64,000 nt of DNA, taken from positions 962,506 through 1,026,505 of the forward strand of contig CANMGU010000002.1 in NCBI GenBank assembly GCA_947497455.1. Direction: 5' to 3'. This stretch comes from an uncultured Sphingomonadaceae bacterium (lineage in GTDB: Bacteria > Pseudomonadota > Alphaproteobacteria > Sphingomonadales > Sphingomonadaceae). Below are positions 54,869 through 62,921 of this stretch, one piece after another. Within the stretch, counting starts at the first letter, position 1. Each line of letters opens with the position of its first letter. Position numbers and translations under genes: made by a program. The notes under the pieces are model-generated. The model was not told the origin of the DNA. It searched no databases and was given only the letters and a program-made list of their open reading frames with translations.

Positions 54869-54903
54869 TCGGGAGCGGGCCCTTTTGTGGTTCGCTCCCG
54901 ATT
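54869..54903 (+). terminator. Intrinsic terminator after the M56 gene
   Basis: A 10-bp stem, ATCGGGAGCG (54869-54878) with CGCTCCCGAT (54894-54903), and a 15-base loop, followed by TTTTG. It ends the BlaI/M56 unit 28 bases after the stop. Confidence 0.75.
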
Positions 54904-54955
54904 TTGTGGTGATATTGATGGTTGTTTTATGGCCTGAATATGCCACATCTTGTTC

Positions 54956-55834
54956 ATGAATGCAGATTTTGACCCAAGCAAATTTCCAACCGGGCTAGCT
55001 GAGCAGCTGGAACCGCTGGTCGTGCGGGTGCTTGCGGGCAATCCCAGTCCTTATACTTATACGGGCACACAGACTTATGTCGTAGGCAATAAGAGCGATC
55101 GGGCGGTGATTGACCCGGGTCCAGCGATTGATGATCATATTGATGCAATTATGGCGGCTGTTGGCGATGCCAAGATCAGTGCGATCATGTGCACCCACAC
55201 CCACCGCGATCACAGCCCAGCGGCGGCTCCGTTGGCAGCGCGCACGGGTGCTGCGATTATCGGCTGTGCGCCGCTGGTCCTCGATGATGACGGACCGCGT
55301 GCGGACGAAAGTTTTGACAAAAGCTATTCTCCGGATCGGGTGATGGTGGACGGAGAAACCCTCTCTGGCGATGGCTGGACCATCGAAGCAGTGGCGACTC
55401 CCGGACACACGTCCAATCATCTCTGTCTCGCGGTGCAGGAATCCGGCGCGCTATTTACCGGTGACCATGTCATGGCCTGGTCGACCAGCGTCATTGTCCC
55501 TCCGGATGGCGATATGGCAGACTATATGGCCAGCCTGCAAAAAATATATGAGCGCGAAGACAAGGTCTATTATCCGGCTCATGGCAAAAAGGTCGACAAG
55601 CCGCGGCAACTGGTGCGCGGCATGATGGGGCATCGCAAACAGCGTGAGCGCCAGATACTCAAATTGCTCGAAATCGGCCCTTCGGCGATTCCCGTCATGG
55701 TGACACAGATGTACAAGGGGCTTGATCCCCGACTAAAAGGCGCGGCTGGTCAGTCCGTACGCGCGCATCTGATCGACTTGCAGAATCGTAAGATTGTGGA
55801 AGTCGATGACGATATCTGGAAAATGCCTCCGTGA
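54956..55834 (+). CDS. Metallo-beta-lactamase-fold hydrolase
   Basis: 292 residues from MNADFDPSKFPTGLA; TTG 54950 is in frame. The binuclear motif THTHRDHSPAAAPL, then ATPGHTSNHLCL, FTGDHVMAW and PAHGKKV give the ligand set. A winged-helix tail (LKLLEIGPSAIPVMVTQMYK) follows, as in the LACTB2/Lactb-like branch of RNA or thioester hydrolases. The substrate is not decided. Its stop overlaps the GTG of the DUF4230 gene. Confidence 0.9.
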   Translation: MNADFDPSKFPTGLAEQLEPLVVRVLAGNPSPYTYTGTQTYVVGNKSDRAVIDPGPAIDDHIDAIMAAVGDAKISAIMCTHTHRDHSPAAAPLAARTGAAIIGCAPLVLDDDGPRADESFDKSYSPDRVMVDGETLSGDGWTIEAVATPGHTSNHLCLAVQESGALFTGDHVMAWSTSVIVPPDGDMADYMASLQKIYEREDKVYYPAHGKKVDKPRQLVRGMMGHRKQRERQILKLLEIGPSAIPVMVTQMYKGLDPRLKGAAGQSVRAHLIDLQNRKIVEVDDDIWKMPP

Positions 55835-56532
55835 ATCGCCGTTTCGCCATTCCCCTGGCGATCATGGCGGGTGTGTTGGCAATCCTTGGCGCCTTGTCAT
55901 GGCTGCTGCTGTCAAAGCTTGAAACCGGCTTCACACCCGATCCGGTTTCGATCGCCAGCGCGAGTCTCGACGGTCTGCGCGAGCAGAACCGACTGACGGT
56001 TTTCTCGGCCAGCTATAATGCTACGGTCACGACCACGGTCAACCGCTTGGGCCTTTCAGCCCGCAAGACGCTGATCATGCCGGGATCGGTGCGCTATGAA
56101 GTTGATTTGGCCAAGCTGGATGCCGAAAATGTCCGCTGGGATGAAACGACCAATACCCTATCGGTGGAAATGCCACCGATCGAGATTGCGCGGCCAGAGG
56201 TGCAGATTGACCGCATCCAAAGCTATGATGATGGCGGAATATTGATGGCGCTGACCGATGCCGAAAAGACGCTGGACCAGGCCAATCGCAAAAAGGGTGT
56301 GGCAGAGCTGGCCAAGCAGGCTGAAAATCCGTTACAGATGCGATTGGCGCGCGATGCCGCCCGGCGGGCGGTGGAGAGCAGCTTCGTGCTGCCGCTGCGC
56401 GCTGCCGGACTGGATGCGAAAGTGGATGCCTTTTTTGATTTTGAGCGGGGTGCGGCTAATATAGATCGCTGGGATCTATCGCGGCCGATCCGCGACGTGC
56501 TGGCCGACAAAGATAAGCAGGGGATGGAGTGA
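55831..56532 (+). CDS. DUF4230 domain membrane-anchored protein
   Basis: 233 residues from GTG 55831, in GTGA overlap with the MBL stop. An N-terminal transmembrane helix (FAIPLAIMAGVLAILGALSW) precedes a beta-rich domain with FSASYNATVTTTVNRLG, VRYEVDLAKLDAENVRWDE and IARPEVQIDRI, typical of DUF4230. The family has no assigned role. It is translated together with its neighbours. Confidence 0.85.
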   Translation: MNRRFAIPLAIMAGVLAILGALSWLLLSKLETGFTPDPVSIASASLDGLREQNRLTVFSASYNATVTTTVNRLGLSARKTLIMPGSVRYEVDLAKLDAENVRWDETTNTLSVEMPPIEIARPEVQIDRIQSYDDGGILMALTDAEKTLDQANRKKGVAELAKQAENPLQMRLARDAARRAVESSFVLPLRAAGLDAKVDAFFDFERGAANIDRWDLSRPIRDVLADKDKQGME

Positions 56533-57620
56533 TGAATTTTTGCAGCAAAACCGCCGCCTTGTGTATGGCTGTGATCGTAAGCGCCTGTGGGCAAGGGCCT
56601 TCGGAGCCACGGGCAAAACAACCGGTTTCATCGGTGGCCGAATTTGTACTGCCCATCCCGATCAGCAACAATGCAGTGGCGGCAGCCGAGGGGCCTGATG
56701 GGCCGACACTCTATAGTTTCAATGGTCTGAAATCGGGCAAAGGCTGGAAGGATGCCAGCAATGCTGCTTTCGCCTGTATTATCAGCATTAAGGATTGCGA
56801 AGAAATTGCCTCTGTACCTGTGAACGAGGGTCGATTGGCCAGTTCAGCGGTGACGGTGGCGGACAAAATCTATCTGTTTGGCGGCTATACCGTGGCAGAG
56901 GACGGCGATGAAGTCTCCACGCCCGAAGTCTTTGCCTTTGATCCTCAGACACAAGAATATAAGCGCCTCGCCGATATGCCAACGCCGGTCGATGATATGG
57001 TCGTACTTCCTTATCGCGGGCGGTATATCTATCTGGTTTCCGGCTGGCATGATGAGGGCAATGTCAGTCTGGTTCAGCTCTATGACACGCAATCTGACAG
57101 TTGGAGCATGGCGACTGAATTTCCTGGAAAGCCGGTATTCGGTCATGCAGGCGGATTGGCAGATAATAGCATGATTATCACCGACGGTGTTGCAGTTGCC
57201 GGATTGGTCGATGGCAAGCGCAAATTCGCCGCTGCCCCCTTTTCTTGGCGCGGAGATATTGACCCGGACAATCCTGCAAAAATCACCTGGCGTGCGATTG
57301 ATGCGCATCCGGGAGGCGCGCAATATCGAATGGCGGCCATGGGCGATAATGATCGGGGCCTGATCCTCTTTGCCGGTGGTGGTGACAATCCGTATAATTA
57401 TGACGGCATCGGCTATGACGGTGTGCCTGCCAAGCCAACGGATCGGATATTCGGTTATGATCTGAAAACGGATCAGTGGGCAGAACTAGGCAAACTGGCC
57501 GAACCCAGCATGGACCATCGCGCGCTCGTAAAGTCGGGTGATGATCACTATATCATTGGAGGGATGGAAGCGGACCAGGCCGTGACAGCACGGATCATGA
57601 AATTCCGCATCGATGATTGA
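56532..57620 (+). CDS. Kelch-repeat lipoprotein
   Basis: 362 residues from ATG 56532; GTG 56529 is an alternative, and both overlap the DUF4230 stop. Signal with lipobox VSAC, then about five kelch blades: AVTVADKIYLFGGYTVAEDG, GRYIYLVSGWHDEGNVSLVQ, GHAGGLADNSMIITDGV, LILFAGGGDNPYN and DDHYIIGGMEADQ. It should be a beta-propeller on the outer face of the inner membrane or in the outer membrane. Partners are unknown; the kelch fold suggests protein or sugar binding. Confidence 0.88.
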   Translation: MNFCSKTAALCMAVIVSACGQGPSEPRAKQPVSSVAEFVLPIPISNNAVAAAEGPDGPTLYSFNGLKSGKGWKDASNAAFACIISIKDCEEIASVPVNEGRLASSAVTVADKIYLFGGYTVAEDGDEVSTPEVFAFDPQTQEYKRLADMPTPVDDMVVLPYRGRYIYLVSGWHDEGNVSLVQLYDTQSDSWSMATEFPGKPVFGHAGGLADNSMIITDGVAVAGLVDGKRKFAAAPFSWRGDIDPDNPAKITWRAIDAHPGGAQYRMAAMGDNDRGLILFAGGGDNPYNYDGIGYDGVPAKPTDRIFGYDLKTDQWAELGKLAEPSMDHRALVKSGDDHYIIGGMEADQAVTARIMKFRIDD

Positions 57621-57674
57621 TCTTCGCCGCTGCCTCGTGGCATAGCGGCGGTAAGTTACTTAAAGGAAAAGACA

Positions 57675-58688
57675 ATGGACGCACGTGGCGGAATTGGCGG
57701 CAGCTTGGCCGGAGTGGATGTGATCGAGGAAATTCATCGCCTGCGCAAAGAGCGTAATGCGATCATCTTGGCGCATTATTACCAGAAACCAGAGATACAG
57801 GACATTGCGGATTTTGTTGGTGACAGTCTCGAACTCTCGCGCAAGGCTGCGGAAACTGATGCCGATGTGATCGCCTTTTGCGGCGTGAAATTCATGGCGG
57901 AAACGGCGAAAATCCTGTCGCCAGAGAAGATTGTCGTGTTGCCGGACATGGATGCGGGTTGTAGTCTCGAAGACAGCTGTCCGCCGGATAAGTTCAAAGC
58001 GTTTCGCGATGAACATCCCGACCATATCGCGCTGACCTACATCAACTGCTCAGCCGAGGTGAAGGCGCTGTCCGACATTATCGTGACCAGCTCATCCGCC
58101 GAGCACATACTCTCGCAAATTCCGCTGGACCAGAAAATCATCTTTGGCCCGGATAAGCATCTTGGTGGCTATATTGCCAAGAAAACCGGTCGTGACATGC
58201 TGCTGTGGCCCGGCGTCTGTATCGTTCATGAGGCGTTTAGCGAGACCGAACTGCTGAAGCTGCAGACCCAGCATCCCGATGCGCCGGTGGCAGCGCATCC
58301 TGAATGTCCGGCCTATATATTGGACCATGCAGACATGGTCGGTTCGACCAGCGCGATCCTGAAATATGCCAAGGAATTTGAAGGCGATACGATCATCATC
58401 GCAACCGAACCGCATATCATCCACCAGATGGAAAAAGCGGTACCGGAAAAGAATTTCATCGGCGCGCCCGGCGCTGACGGCAACTGCAATTGCAATATCT
58501 GCCCCTATATGGCGCTCAACACGATGGAGAAACTCTATATTGCCTTGCGCGATCTGGAACCCCGCATCGAGATGGATGAGGAACTGCGCCTGCAGGCTCG
58601 CAAGTCGATCGACAAGATGATGGAAATGGCCAGCGCGACCGTAGGGCAGGGCGATTTGGGACCGGCTGATCTCGCGCATGAAGATTAG
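57675..58688 (+). CDS. nadA: Quinolinate synthase A
   Basis: 337 residues, NadA length. The three 4Fe-4S cysteines are in TYINCSAEVKA, HPECPAYILDHAD and GADGNCNCNICPYMAL, and FCGVKFMAETAKIL and DMDAGCSLEDSC also match. It condenses iminoaspartate with dihydroxyacetone phosphate to give quinolinate. nadC follows after a 107-codon gene; nadB is not nearby. Confidence 0.95.
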   Translation: MDARGGIGGSLAGVDVIEEIHRLRKERNAIILAHYYQKPEIQDIADFVGDSLELSRKAAETDADVIAFCGVKFMAETAKILSPEKIVVLPDMDAGCSLEDSCPPDKFKAFRDEHPDHIALTYINCSAEVKALSDIIVTSSSAEHILSQIPLDQKIIFGPDKHLGGYIAKKTGRDMLLWPGVCIVHEAFSETELLKLQTQHPDAPVAAHPECPAYILDHADMVGSTSAILKYAKEFEGDTIIIATEPHIIHQMEKAVPEKNFIGAPGADGNCNCNICPYMALNTMEKLYIALRDLEPRIEMDEELRLQARKSIDKMMEMASATVGQGDLGPADLAHED

Positions 58689-58696
58689 AAGCTTCG

Positions 58697-59020
58697 GTGC
58701 CTAAGTTTATGGTTCTGATTCAGGGTACCAATATACCAGATATTGATGGTTGTTCAGGATTCTACACGACCCGCTTTGTAACGGCTTTGAATGCAGAAAG
58801 TGCCGAGTCCAAAGCTGTAAGTGAGATTAATGGCGAGATCAAAAGGCATCACAGTCTCGAAAGTCTCCAGAAATCAGATGCGCGGATGCACCTAAGAGAA
58901 GTGAAGCAGATTTCTTTTTTCCCACGAATGCGCGGAGGAGGATTCTGCTGGTATGATCAAGATGATCACGATGCTGGTCAATCTGCGCTCGATCTTGAGC
59001 TGAAAGCTTATTGGAGCTAA
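58697..59020 (+). CDS. 107-residue protein between nadA and nadC, unknown
   Basis: 107 residues from GTG 58697 (MPKFMVLIQGTNIPDIDG), or ATG 58709. No membrane helix. The features are a strand-rich start, a helix TALNAESAESKAVSEINGEI and a Gly/aromatic tail (RMRGGGFCWYDQDDHD). I do not recognise the family. It lies 8 bases after nadA and 3 before nadC, so it is made from the same transcript as the NAD genes. Confidence 0.75.
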   Translation: MPKFMVLIQGTNIPDIDGCSGFYTTRFVTALNAESAESKAVSEINGEIKRHHSLESLQKSDARMHLREVKQISFFPRMRGGGFCWYDQDDHDAGQSALDLELKAYWS

Positions 59021-59023
59021 CAA

Positions 59024-59872
59024 ATGACCTTCATCCTAGACCGCTTTGACCTTGATGCTTTTGTTGCTTCCACCCTCGCCGAAGATCTCGGTCCCACGGG
59101 CCGCGATGTCACCTCGGAGGCTGTGATCCCCGAAGACGCCATCTTCACCGGCGTTATGGACAGTCGTCACAATGCGGTTATCGCAGGGCTACCCATTGCC
59201 GAAGCATTTTTTCAGTCGCTTGACCCCAATGTCGAAATTGAAATCCTCGCATCGGAAGGCGAAGCGGTGGAAGCGGGCACCGATATTATGCGCCTGAAAG
59301 GCAAGGGGCGTGCGATGCTCACCGCGGAGCGCAGCGCGCTGAATACGGTGCAGCATCTTACCGGCATTGCCAGCATGACCAATGAATATGTGCGCAGGAT
59401 TGTCGGTACAGGTTGCACGTTGCTCGATACGCGCAAGACTATTCCCGGCCTGCGGGTGCTCGAAAAATACGCCACCCGTATGGGTGGGGCAGAGAATCAT
59501 CGCATGGGCTTGTGGGATGCGGCGATGATCAAGGATAATCATGTCGCGGTCGCCGGTGATATCAGCGAAGCAGTGAGGCGCGCGGTTGATGCGGGTATCG
59601 AACGGATTATCGTCGAAGTCGACCGGGTTGATCAGATAGAACCAGCGCTGGCGGCGGGGGCGACGCATTTGTTGCTCGACAATATGGAACCGGCCACCTT
59701 GCGCGGCGCTGTGACTCTGATCGGTGGACGTGTGGTGACCGAAGCATCCGGCGGCGTGACGCTGGAAACGATTTTTGACAAGGCCGATACCGGTGTCGAC
59801 TTTATTTCCGTCGGCCGTTTAACACAATCGGCCCCGGCTGCGGATATCGGGTTGGACTTCGCTCAGGTCTGA
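59024..59872 (+). CDS. nadC: Nicotinate-nucleotide pyrophosphorylase (carboxylating)
   Basis: 282 residues. The quinolinate phosphoribosyltransferase motifs are clear: EDLGPTGRDVTSEAVIPED, LTAERSALNTVQHLTGIAS, LLDTRKTIPGLRVLEKYA, KDNHVA and LLLDNMEP. It turns quinolinate and PRPP into nicotinate mononucleotide. Follows the 107-residue gene by 3 bases. Confidence 0.95.
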   Translation: MTFILDRFDLDAFVASTLAEDLGPTGRDVTSEAVIPEDAIFTGVMDSRHNAVIAGLPIAEAFFQSLDPNVEIEILASEGEAVEAGTDIMRLKGKGRAMLTAERSALNTVQHLTGIASMTNEYVRRIVGTGCTLLDTRKTIPGLRVLEKYATRMGGAENHRMGLWDAAMIKDNHVAVAGDISEAVRRAVDAGIERIIVEVDRVDQIEPALAAGATHLLLDNMEPATLRGAVTLIGGRVVTEASGGVTLETIFDKADTGVDFISVGRLTQSAPAADIGLDFAQV

Positions 59873-59908
59873 GTTAGGTTCGCAGCTTCTTTTGCAAAGG
59901 GGACCATC

Positions 59909-60334
59909 ATGCGGCCAAATTCTATCCTGTTGTTCGAACGGCTGTTTCTTGGCTCAATGGCGGTCGGCGTCATCAACGCGTTTCTGAGTTGGGATGACAC
60001 GATGGCAACTCTTGCAGCTGATCCCAATCTTGCCGCCTTCGGCAATATATTTATTTATGCAACCCTGGCCTTTTCGGTCGGAATAAACTTGCTGCTGTGG
60101 TTTTTCGTAGCCCGAAAAGCGAGCACGGTTGCGAAATGGATTATTATTGTCTTTTTTGGCATCGGTCTGGTTTCGATGCCCTTTTCGATCGGAACCCTGC
60201 CACCTCTCAGCATGATCATAACTCTGGCCATCACAGCAATGCAAGGTGCGGCCATTTACATGCTTTTCCGACCTGACGCACAAAAATGGTTTGCGGGGGA
60301 GACGGTGGCTGATCTGGAAAAAACCTTTGAGTGA
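59909..60334 (+). CDS. Four-helix membrane protein, unknown function
   Basis: 141 residues, starting MRPNSILLFERLFLGSMAVG, with four hydrophobic segments and an amphipathic C-terminus (WFAGETVADLEKTF). The opening S.L.FE.LY.(G) pattern and spacing resemble small sphingomonad membrane proteins. It has the same overall layout as the next protein. No function is assigned. Confidence 0.82.
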   Translation: MRPNSILLFERLFLGSMAVGVINAFLSWDDTMATLAADPNLAAFGNIFIYATLAFSVGINLLLWFFVARKASTVAKWIIIVFFGIGLVSMPFSIGTLPPLSMIITLAITAMQGAAIYMLFRPDAQKWFAGETVADLEKTFE

Positions 60335-60369
60335 TGACTGGAGTTTAGAGGTTTTGGCCTCTTGTTGAT

Positions 60370-60816
60370 ATGAAACACCGGCGACCCAAGTCCATGGTCT
60401 GGTTTGACGGGCTCTATTGGAGCGCGATCGCCGTTGGTTACGGCAGTGAGGTGATTTTTGGACGGCTTGATCCAGATTTCCTTTGGATCGACATCATCAG
60501 TTTGGGCGTCATGGCGGTTCTCTGGTATATGATAGCCCAGCGTGCAAGTAACATATTCAAGTGGATCTTCGCTGTTTTGGCTATTTTCAGTGCCAGTATG
60601 TATGGACTGGCCTTTGTCACCTCCGGTTTCGGGATCGAATTTTTGGACGGTATATGGCAAGATATGTCTTCGCCTGAACAGTGGGTTGCCGGAGTTGTCC
60701 ATTTACTGGATCTATGTGGGGTAAGTTGTCTGTTCCTAAAGTCTTCCCAGATTTGGTTTGAGTCAAATGGGAATATTGTTGCAGAAGCCGATCATTTGAC
60801 AGACATATTCAAATGA
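60370..60816 (+). CDS. Four-helix membrane protein, diverged relative of the preceding one
   Basis: 148 residues: MKHRRPKSMVWFDGLYWSAI, then DIISLGVMAVLWYMIAQRAS, NIFKWIFAVLAIFSASMYGL, which align in pattern with LLLWFFVARKASTVAKWIII and following of the upstream protein. It is likely a paralogue. The ATG of the RNase T2 gene overlaps its stop (ATGA). Confidence 0.78.
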   Translation: MKHRRPKSMVWFDGLYWSAIAVGYGSEVIFGRLDPDFLWIDIISLGVMAVLWYMIAQRASNIFKWIFAVLAIFSASMYGLAFVTSGFGIEFLDGIWQDMSSPEQWVAGVVHLLDLCGVSCLFLKSSQIWFESNGNIVAEADHLTDIFK

Positions 60817-61517
60817 AAACCATATTCGCTTTCATTCTGCTCGTTGTGCCGGCCTTGGCCCAGGCGCAATCCTATCAATGCCGCGCGCCCGCCCTGACTG
60901 AACCAGCACCGCCAGCGCGCAAACCCGCGGATGAATCGCGCCGGGTAACGGCAATATCCGGATATACGCTGGCGATGAGCTGGTCCCCGGAATTTTGCCG
61001 TCTGCGTCAGGATGACAGGCGGCACAAAGGTCAATGCAGTGGTGATGATGGCAGCTTCGGCTTCATCCTGCACGGCCTGTGGCCGGATGCGCAGGGGACC
61101 AGCTATCCAAGATGGTGCCGGGCGACCAGAGCGCTGCCATCAGCGGTGGTCAAGCGCAATTTCTGCATGATGCCCACGCCGCGTCTGATGGCGCGGCAAT
61201 GGGCCAAACATGGCAGCTGCATGGCGCAGCGGCCGGAGACCTATTTTCGGATTTCCCGGATCATGTTTGATGCGGTAGAGTTTCCCAATATGGATCGATT
61301 ATCGCGTAAGCCGCTCACCGCTGGCGCGCTGCGTAACAGCTTCGCCGCGGCCAATGATGGCCTGGGTCCGGAGATGATACGGCTCAAGATCAATCGGCGC
61401 GGCTGGCTGGAAGAAGTGCGGCTCTGTCTGGGCAAAAGTTTCCGGCCACGGCGCTGCCCCCGAACGATGTCGAAGGTCAAGGATGACAGGCCGGTCAAAA
61501 TCTGGCGCGGAGCCTGA
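60813..61517 (+). CDS. RNase T2 family protein with altered second active-site block
   Basis: 234 residues with a signal peptide (cleavage near AQAQS), hence periplasmic. The first conserved block is FILHGLWPD, with His87; the second is RQWAKHGSCMAQ, with Lys132 and His133. In fungal RNase Rh the second block has His104-Glu105 before Lys108-His109; here those two are Arg128 and Gln129. Three of the five recognised catalytic residues remain. Whether it cleaves RNA as well as the standard enzyme is open. Coupled to the membrane gene upstream and convergent with the HxlR gene. Confidence 0.9.
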   Translation: MKTIFAFILLVVPALAQAQSYQCRAPALTEPAPPARKPADESRRVTAISGYTLAMSWSPEFCRLRQDDRRHKGQCSGDDGSFGFILHGLWPDAQGTSYPRWCRATRALPSAVVKRNFCMMPTPRLMARQWAKHGSCMAQRPETYFRISRIMFDAVEFPNMDRLSRKPLTAGALRNSFAAANDGLGPEMIRLKINRRGWLEEVRLCLGKSFRPRRCPRTMSKVKDDRPVKIWRGA

Positions 61518-61519
61518 GT

Positions 61520-61852
61520 CTAGTCTGCTCCAAGCTGGTCCGACCATTTGCGCGACCAACTATCGAGCGCCGTCATTTGTGCGCCAAGCTCTTCTCCGAT
61601 CGGGGTATAGTGATATCCACCGGCACCATGATCGATTATTGCCAGATCTCTTAACTCGTGCAAGCGGCTGTTGAGCGTTGTGGGTGAGATGTCGCCGCAT
61701 TGTTTCTGCAAGTCGCGAAAAGTCAGTGGGTGGTCTCTTAACTCCCACATGATGCGCAAAGTCCAGCGCTTGCCGAGCATGTCCAGCAACACCATGATCG
61801 GCCGACCGGTTGTGGAACCTCTTGCTTTATCGATGTTTTTTACCGGCATCAT
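61520..61852 (-). CDS. HxlR-family transcriptional regulator
   Basis: 110 residues: LLDMLGKRWTLRIMWELRDH then PLTFRDLQKQCGDISPTTLN, LRDLAIIDHGAGGYHYTPIG. This is the HxlR (DUF24) winged helix. It is divergent from the carboxymuconolactone-decarboxylase-like gene with paired dyads between the starts, the usual set-up for a thiol- or aldehyde-responsive regulator and its target. The only Cys is in QKQCGDIS. Confidence 0.94.
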   Translation of the reverse strand: MMPVKNIDKARGSTTGRPIMVLLDMLGKRWTLRIMWELRDHPLTFRDLQKQCGDISPTTLNSRLHELRDLAIIDHGAGGYHYTPIGEELGAQMTALDSWSRKWSDQLGAD

Positions 61853-61865
61853 GAACCTTTCTTGA

Positions 61866-61907
61866 CGCTACAAATAATGTAGCGTAATTGTACTACATTA
61901 TTTGTAG
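61866..61907. promoter_or_regulatory. Paired HxlR operator dyads in mirror orientation
   Basis: CTACAAATAATGTAG (61868-61882, extended by CG on both sides to 61866-61884) and CTACATTATTTGTAG (61893-61907) are each near-palindromic and exact reverse complements of one another, with 10 bases between. They fill the space between the divergent HxlR and CMD-family starts. HxlR binding is inferred. Confidence 0.7.
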
Positions 61908-61921
61908 CACGGAGATTCGCG

Positions 61922-62470
61922 ATGAGCAATGTACTGAAACCCCTGACACCACCCTATGATCCAGCAATTGCAGAGGTACTCGCCGGATATCCACAACAGG
62001 ATGGCTATATTCTAAGCCTGTTCCGAACCTTTGCGAACAGCATGCGGTTTCTGACCAAGGCGGTACCCAATTTGCTGGACCGGGATAGTCCGCTGCCGCT
62101 CCGCGAACGAGAGATTGTCATCTTACGGACCACCGCCAAGCTGGATTCCGAATATGAGTGGGGTGTCCATGTTGCGATTTTCACCCAGGCTGCAGGATTG
62201 AATGACGCGCAGGTTGCAGCAACAAGAAATGGATCGGCTGATGACGCTGTCTGGAACGACACAGAAAGTTTGCTCATCCGCTGTGTCGATGATTTATGTG
62301 ATCGGGGAACGATCACGAATGCCCAGTTGGCGGATTTCCAGATGCTATGGTCGTTGGACGCGCAGCTTGAGATCATGGCTCTATGTGGCACGTATCATAC
62401 CGTCAGTTTCGTCGCCAATAGCACGCGTCTAGCCAATGAGAGCTTTGGCAAACAGTTTCCCGGGCGCTAA
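61922..62470 (+). CDS. Carboxymuconolactone-decarboxylase/AhpD-fold protein
   Basis: 182 residues with the CMD-family helices LRTFANSMRFLTKAVPNLLD-like (FRTFANSMRFLT), LPLREREIVILRTTAKLDSE and EWGVHVAIFTQAAGL. There is no AhpD CxxC; the peroxidase-type pair is missing, leaving only His in EWGVHV. It could be a decarboxylase-like or stress enzyme of unknown substrate under HxlR control. Its stop overlaps the convergent DUF4112 stop by four bases. Confidence 0.9.
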   Translation: MSNVLKPLTPPYDPAIAEVLAGYPQQDGYILSLFRTFANSMRFLTKAVPNLLDRDSPLPLREREIVILRTTAKLDSEYEWGVHVAIFTQAAGLNDAQVAATRNGSADDAVWNDTESLLIRCVDDLCDRGTITNAQLADFQMLWSLDAQLEIMALCGTYHTVSFVANSTRLANESFGKQFPGR

Positions 62471-62889
62471 CCCTCTAAGGTGCGCGTACCAGGGTGATGC
62501 TTGTCGAGATGCTTTCGGACAATCCGCAAATTGCGGCTGTTCGAGCGCCAGAGAAAGTCGAAAACGTCGCCGGCCAAAGGGATCGCACCCAAGGCAGTAT
62601 CAATACCGACATTGGTTGCCATGCGGGTCAATTGCCATTTGGACATGCCCAGATTGCGGGCTTCCCATACAATATAGGCGCCCATGGCTGCGGTGACGAT
62701 ATCACCGACGACCGGGATCAGGCCGACCAGCGCATCCAATCCAATAGGCTTGTTAATACCGGGCACAACAAACGCGCGCTCGAGCACTTTTTCCATGGCT
62801 TCGACGCGATTGCGTACAGCTTGCGGGTCGCGGCTAACATCTGGCAATTGTTCGGCCAGTCGTTTCAACTGTTCTTCCGAAATCGCCAT
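62467..62889 (-). CDS. DUF4112 domain membrane protein
   Basis: 140 residues from MAISEEQLKRLAEQL; GGGAGG lies 4-5 bases before this ATG, and the frame is open to 62904. The DUF4112 signature is PIGLDALVGLIPVVGDIVTA, then NVGIDTALGAIPLAGDVFDF and the basic tail RIVRKHLDKHH. Two hydrophobic helices. Function is unknown. Confidence 0.93.
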   Translation of the reverse strand: MAISEEQLKRLAEQLPDVSRDPQAVRNRVEAMEKVLERAFVVPGINKPIGLDALVGLIPVVGDIVTAAMGAYIVWEARNLGMSKWQLTRMATNVGIDTALGAIPLAGDVFDFLWRSNSRNLRIVRKHLDKHHPGTRTLEG

Positions 62890-62921
62890 ATACCCTCCCG
62901 ACACAAATTATACTCTGATAG

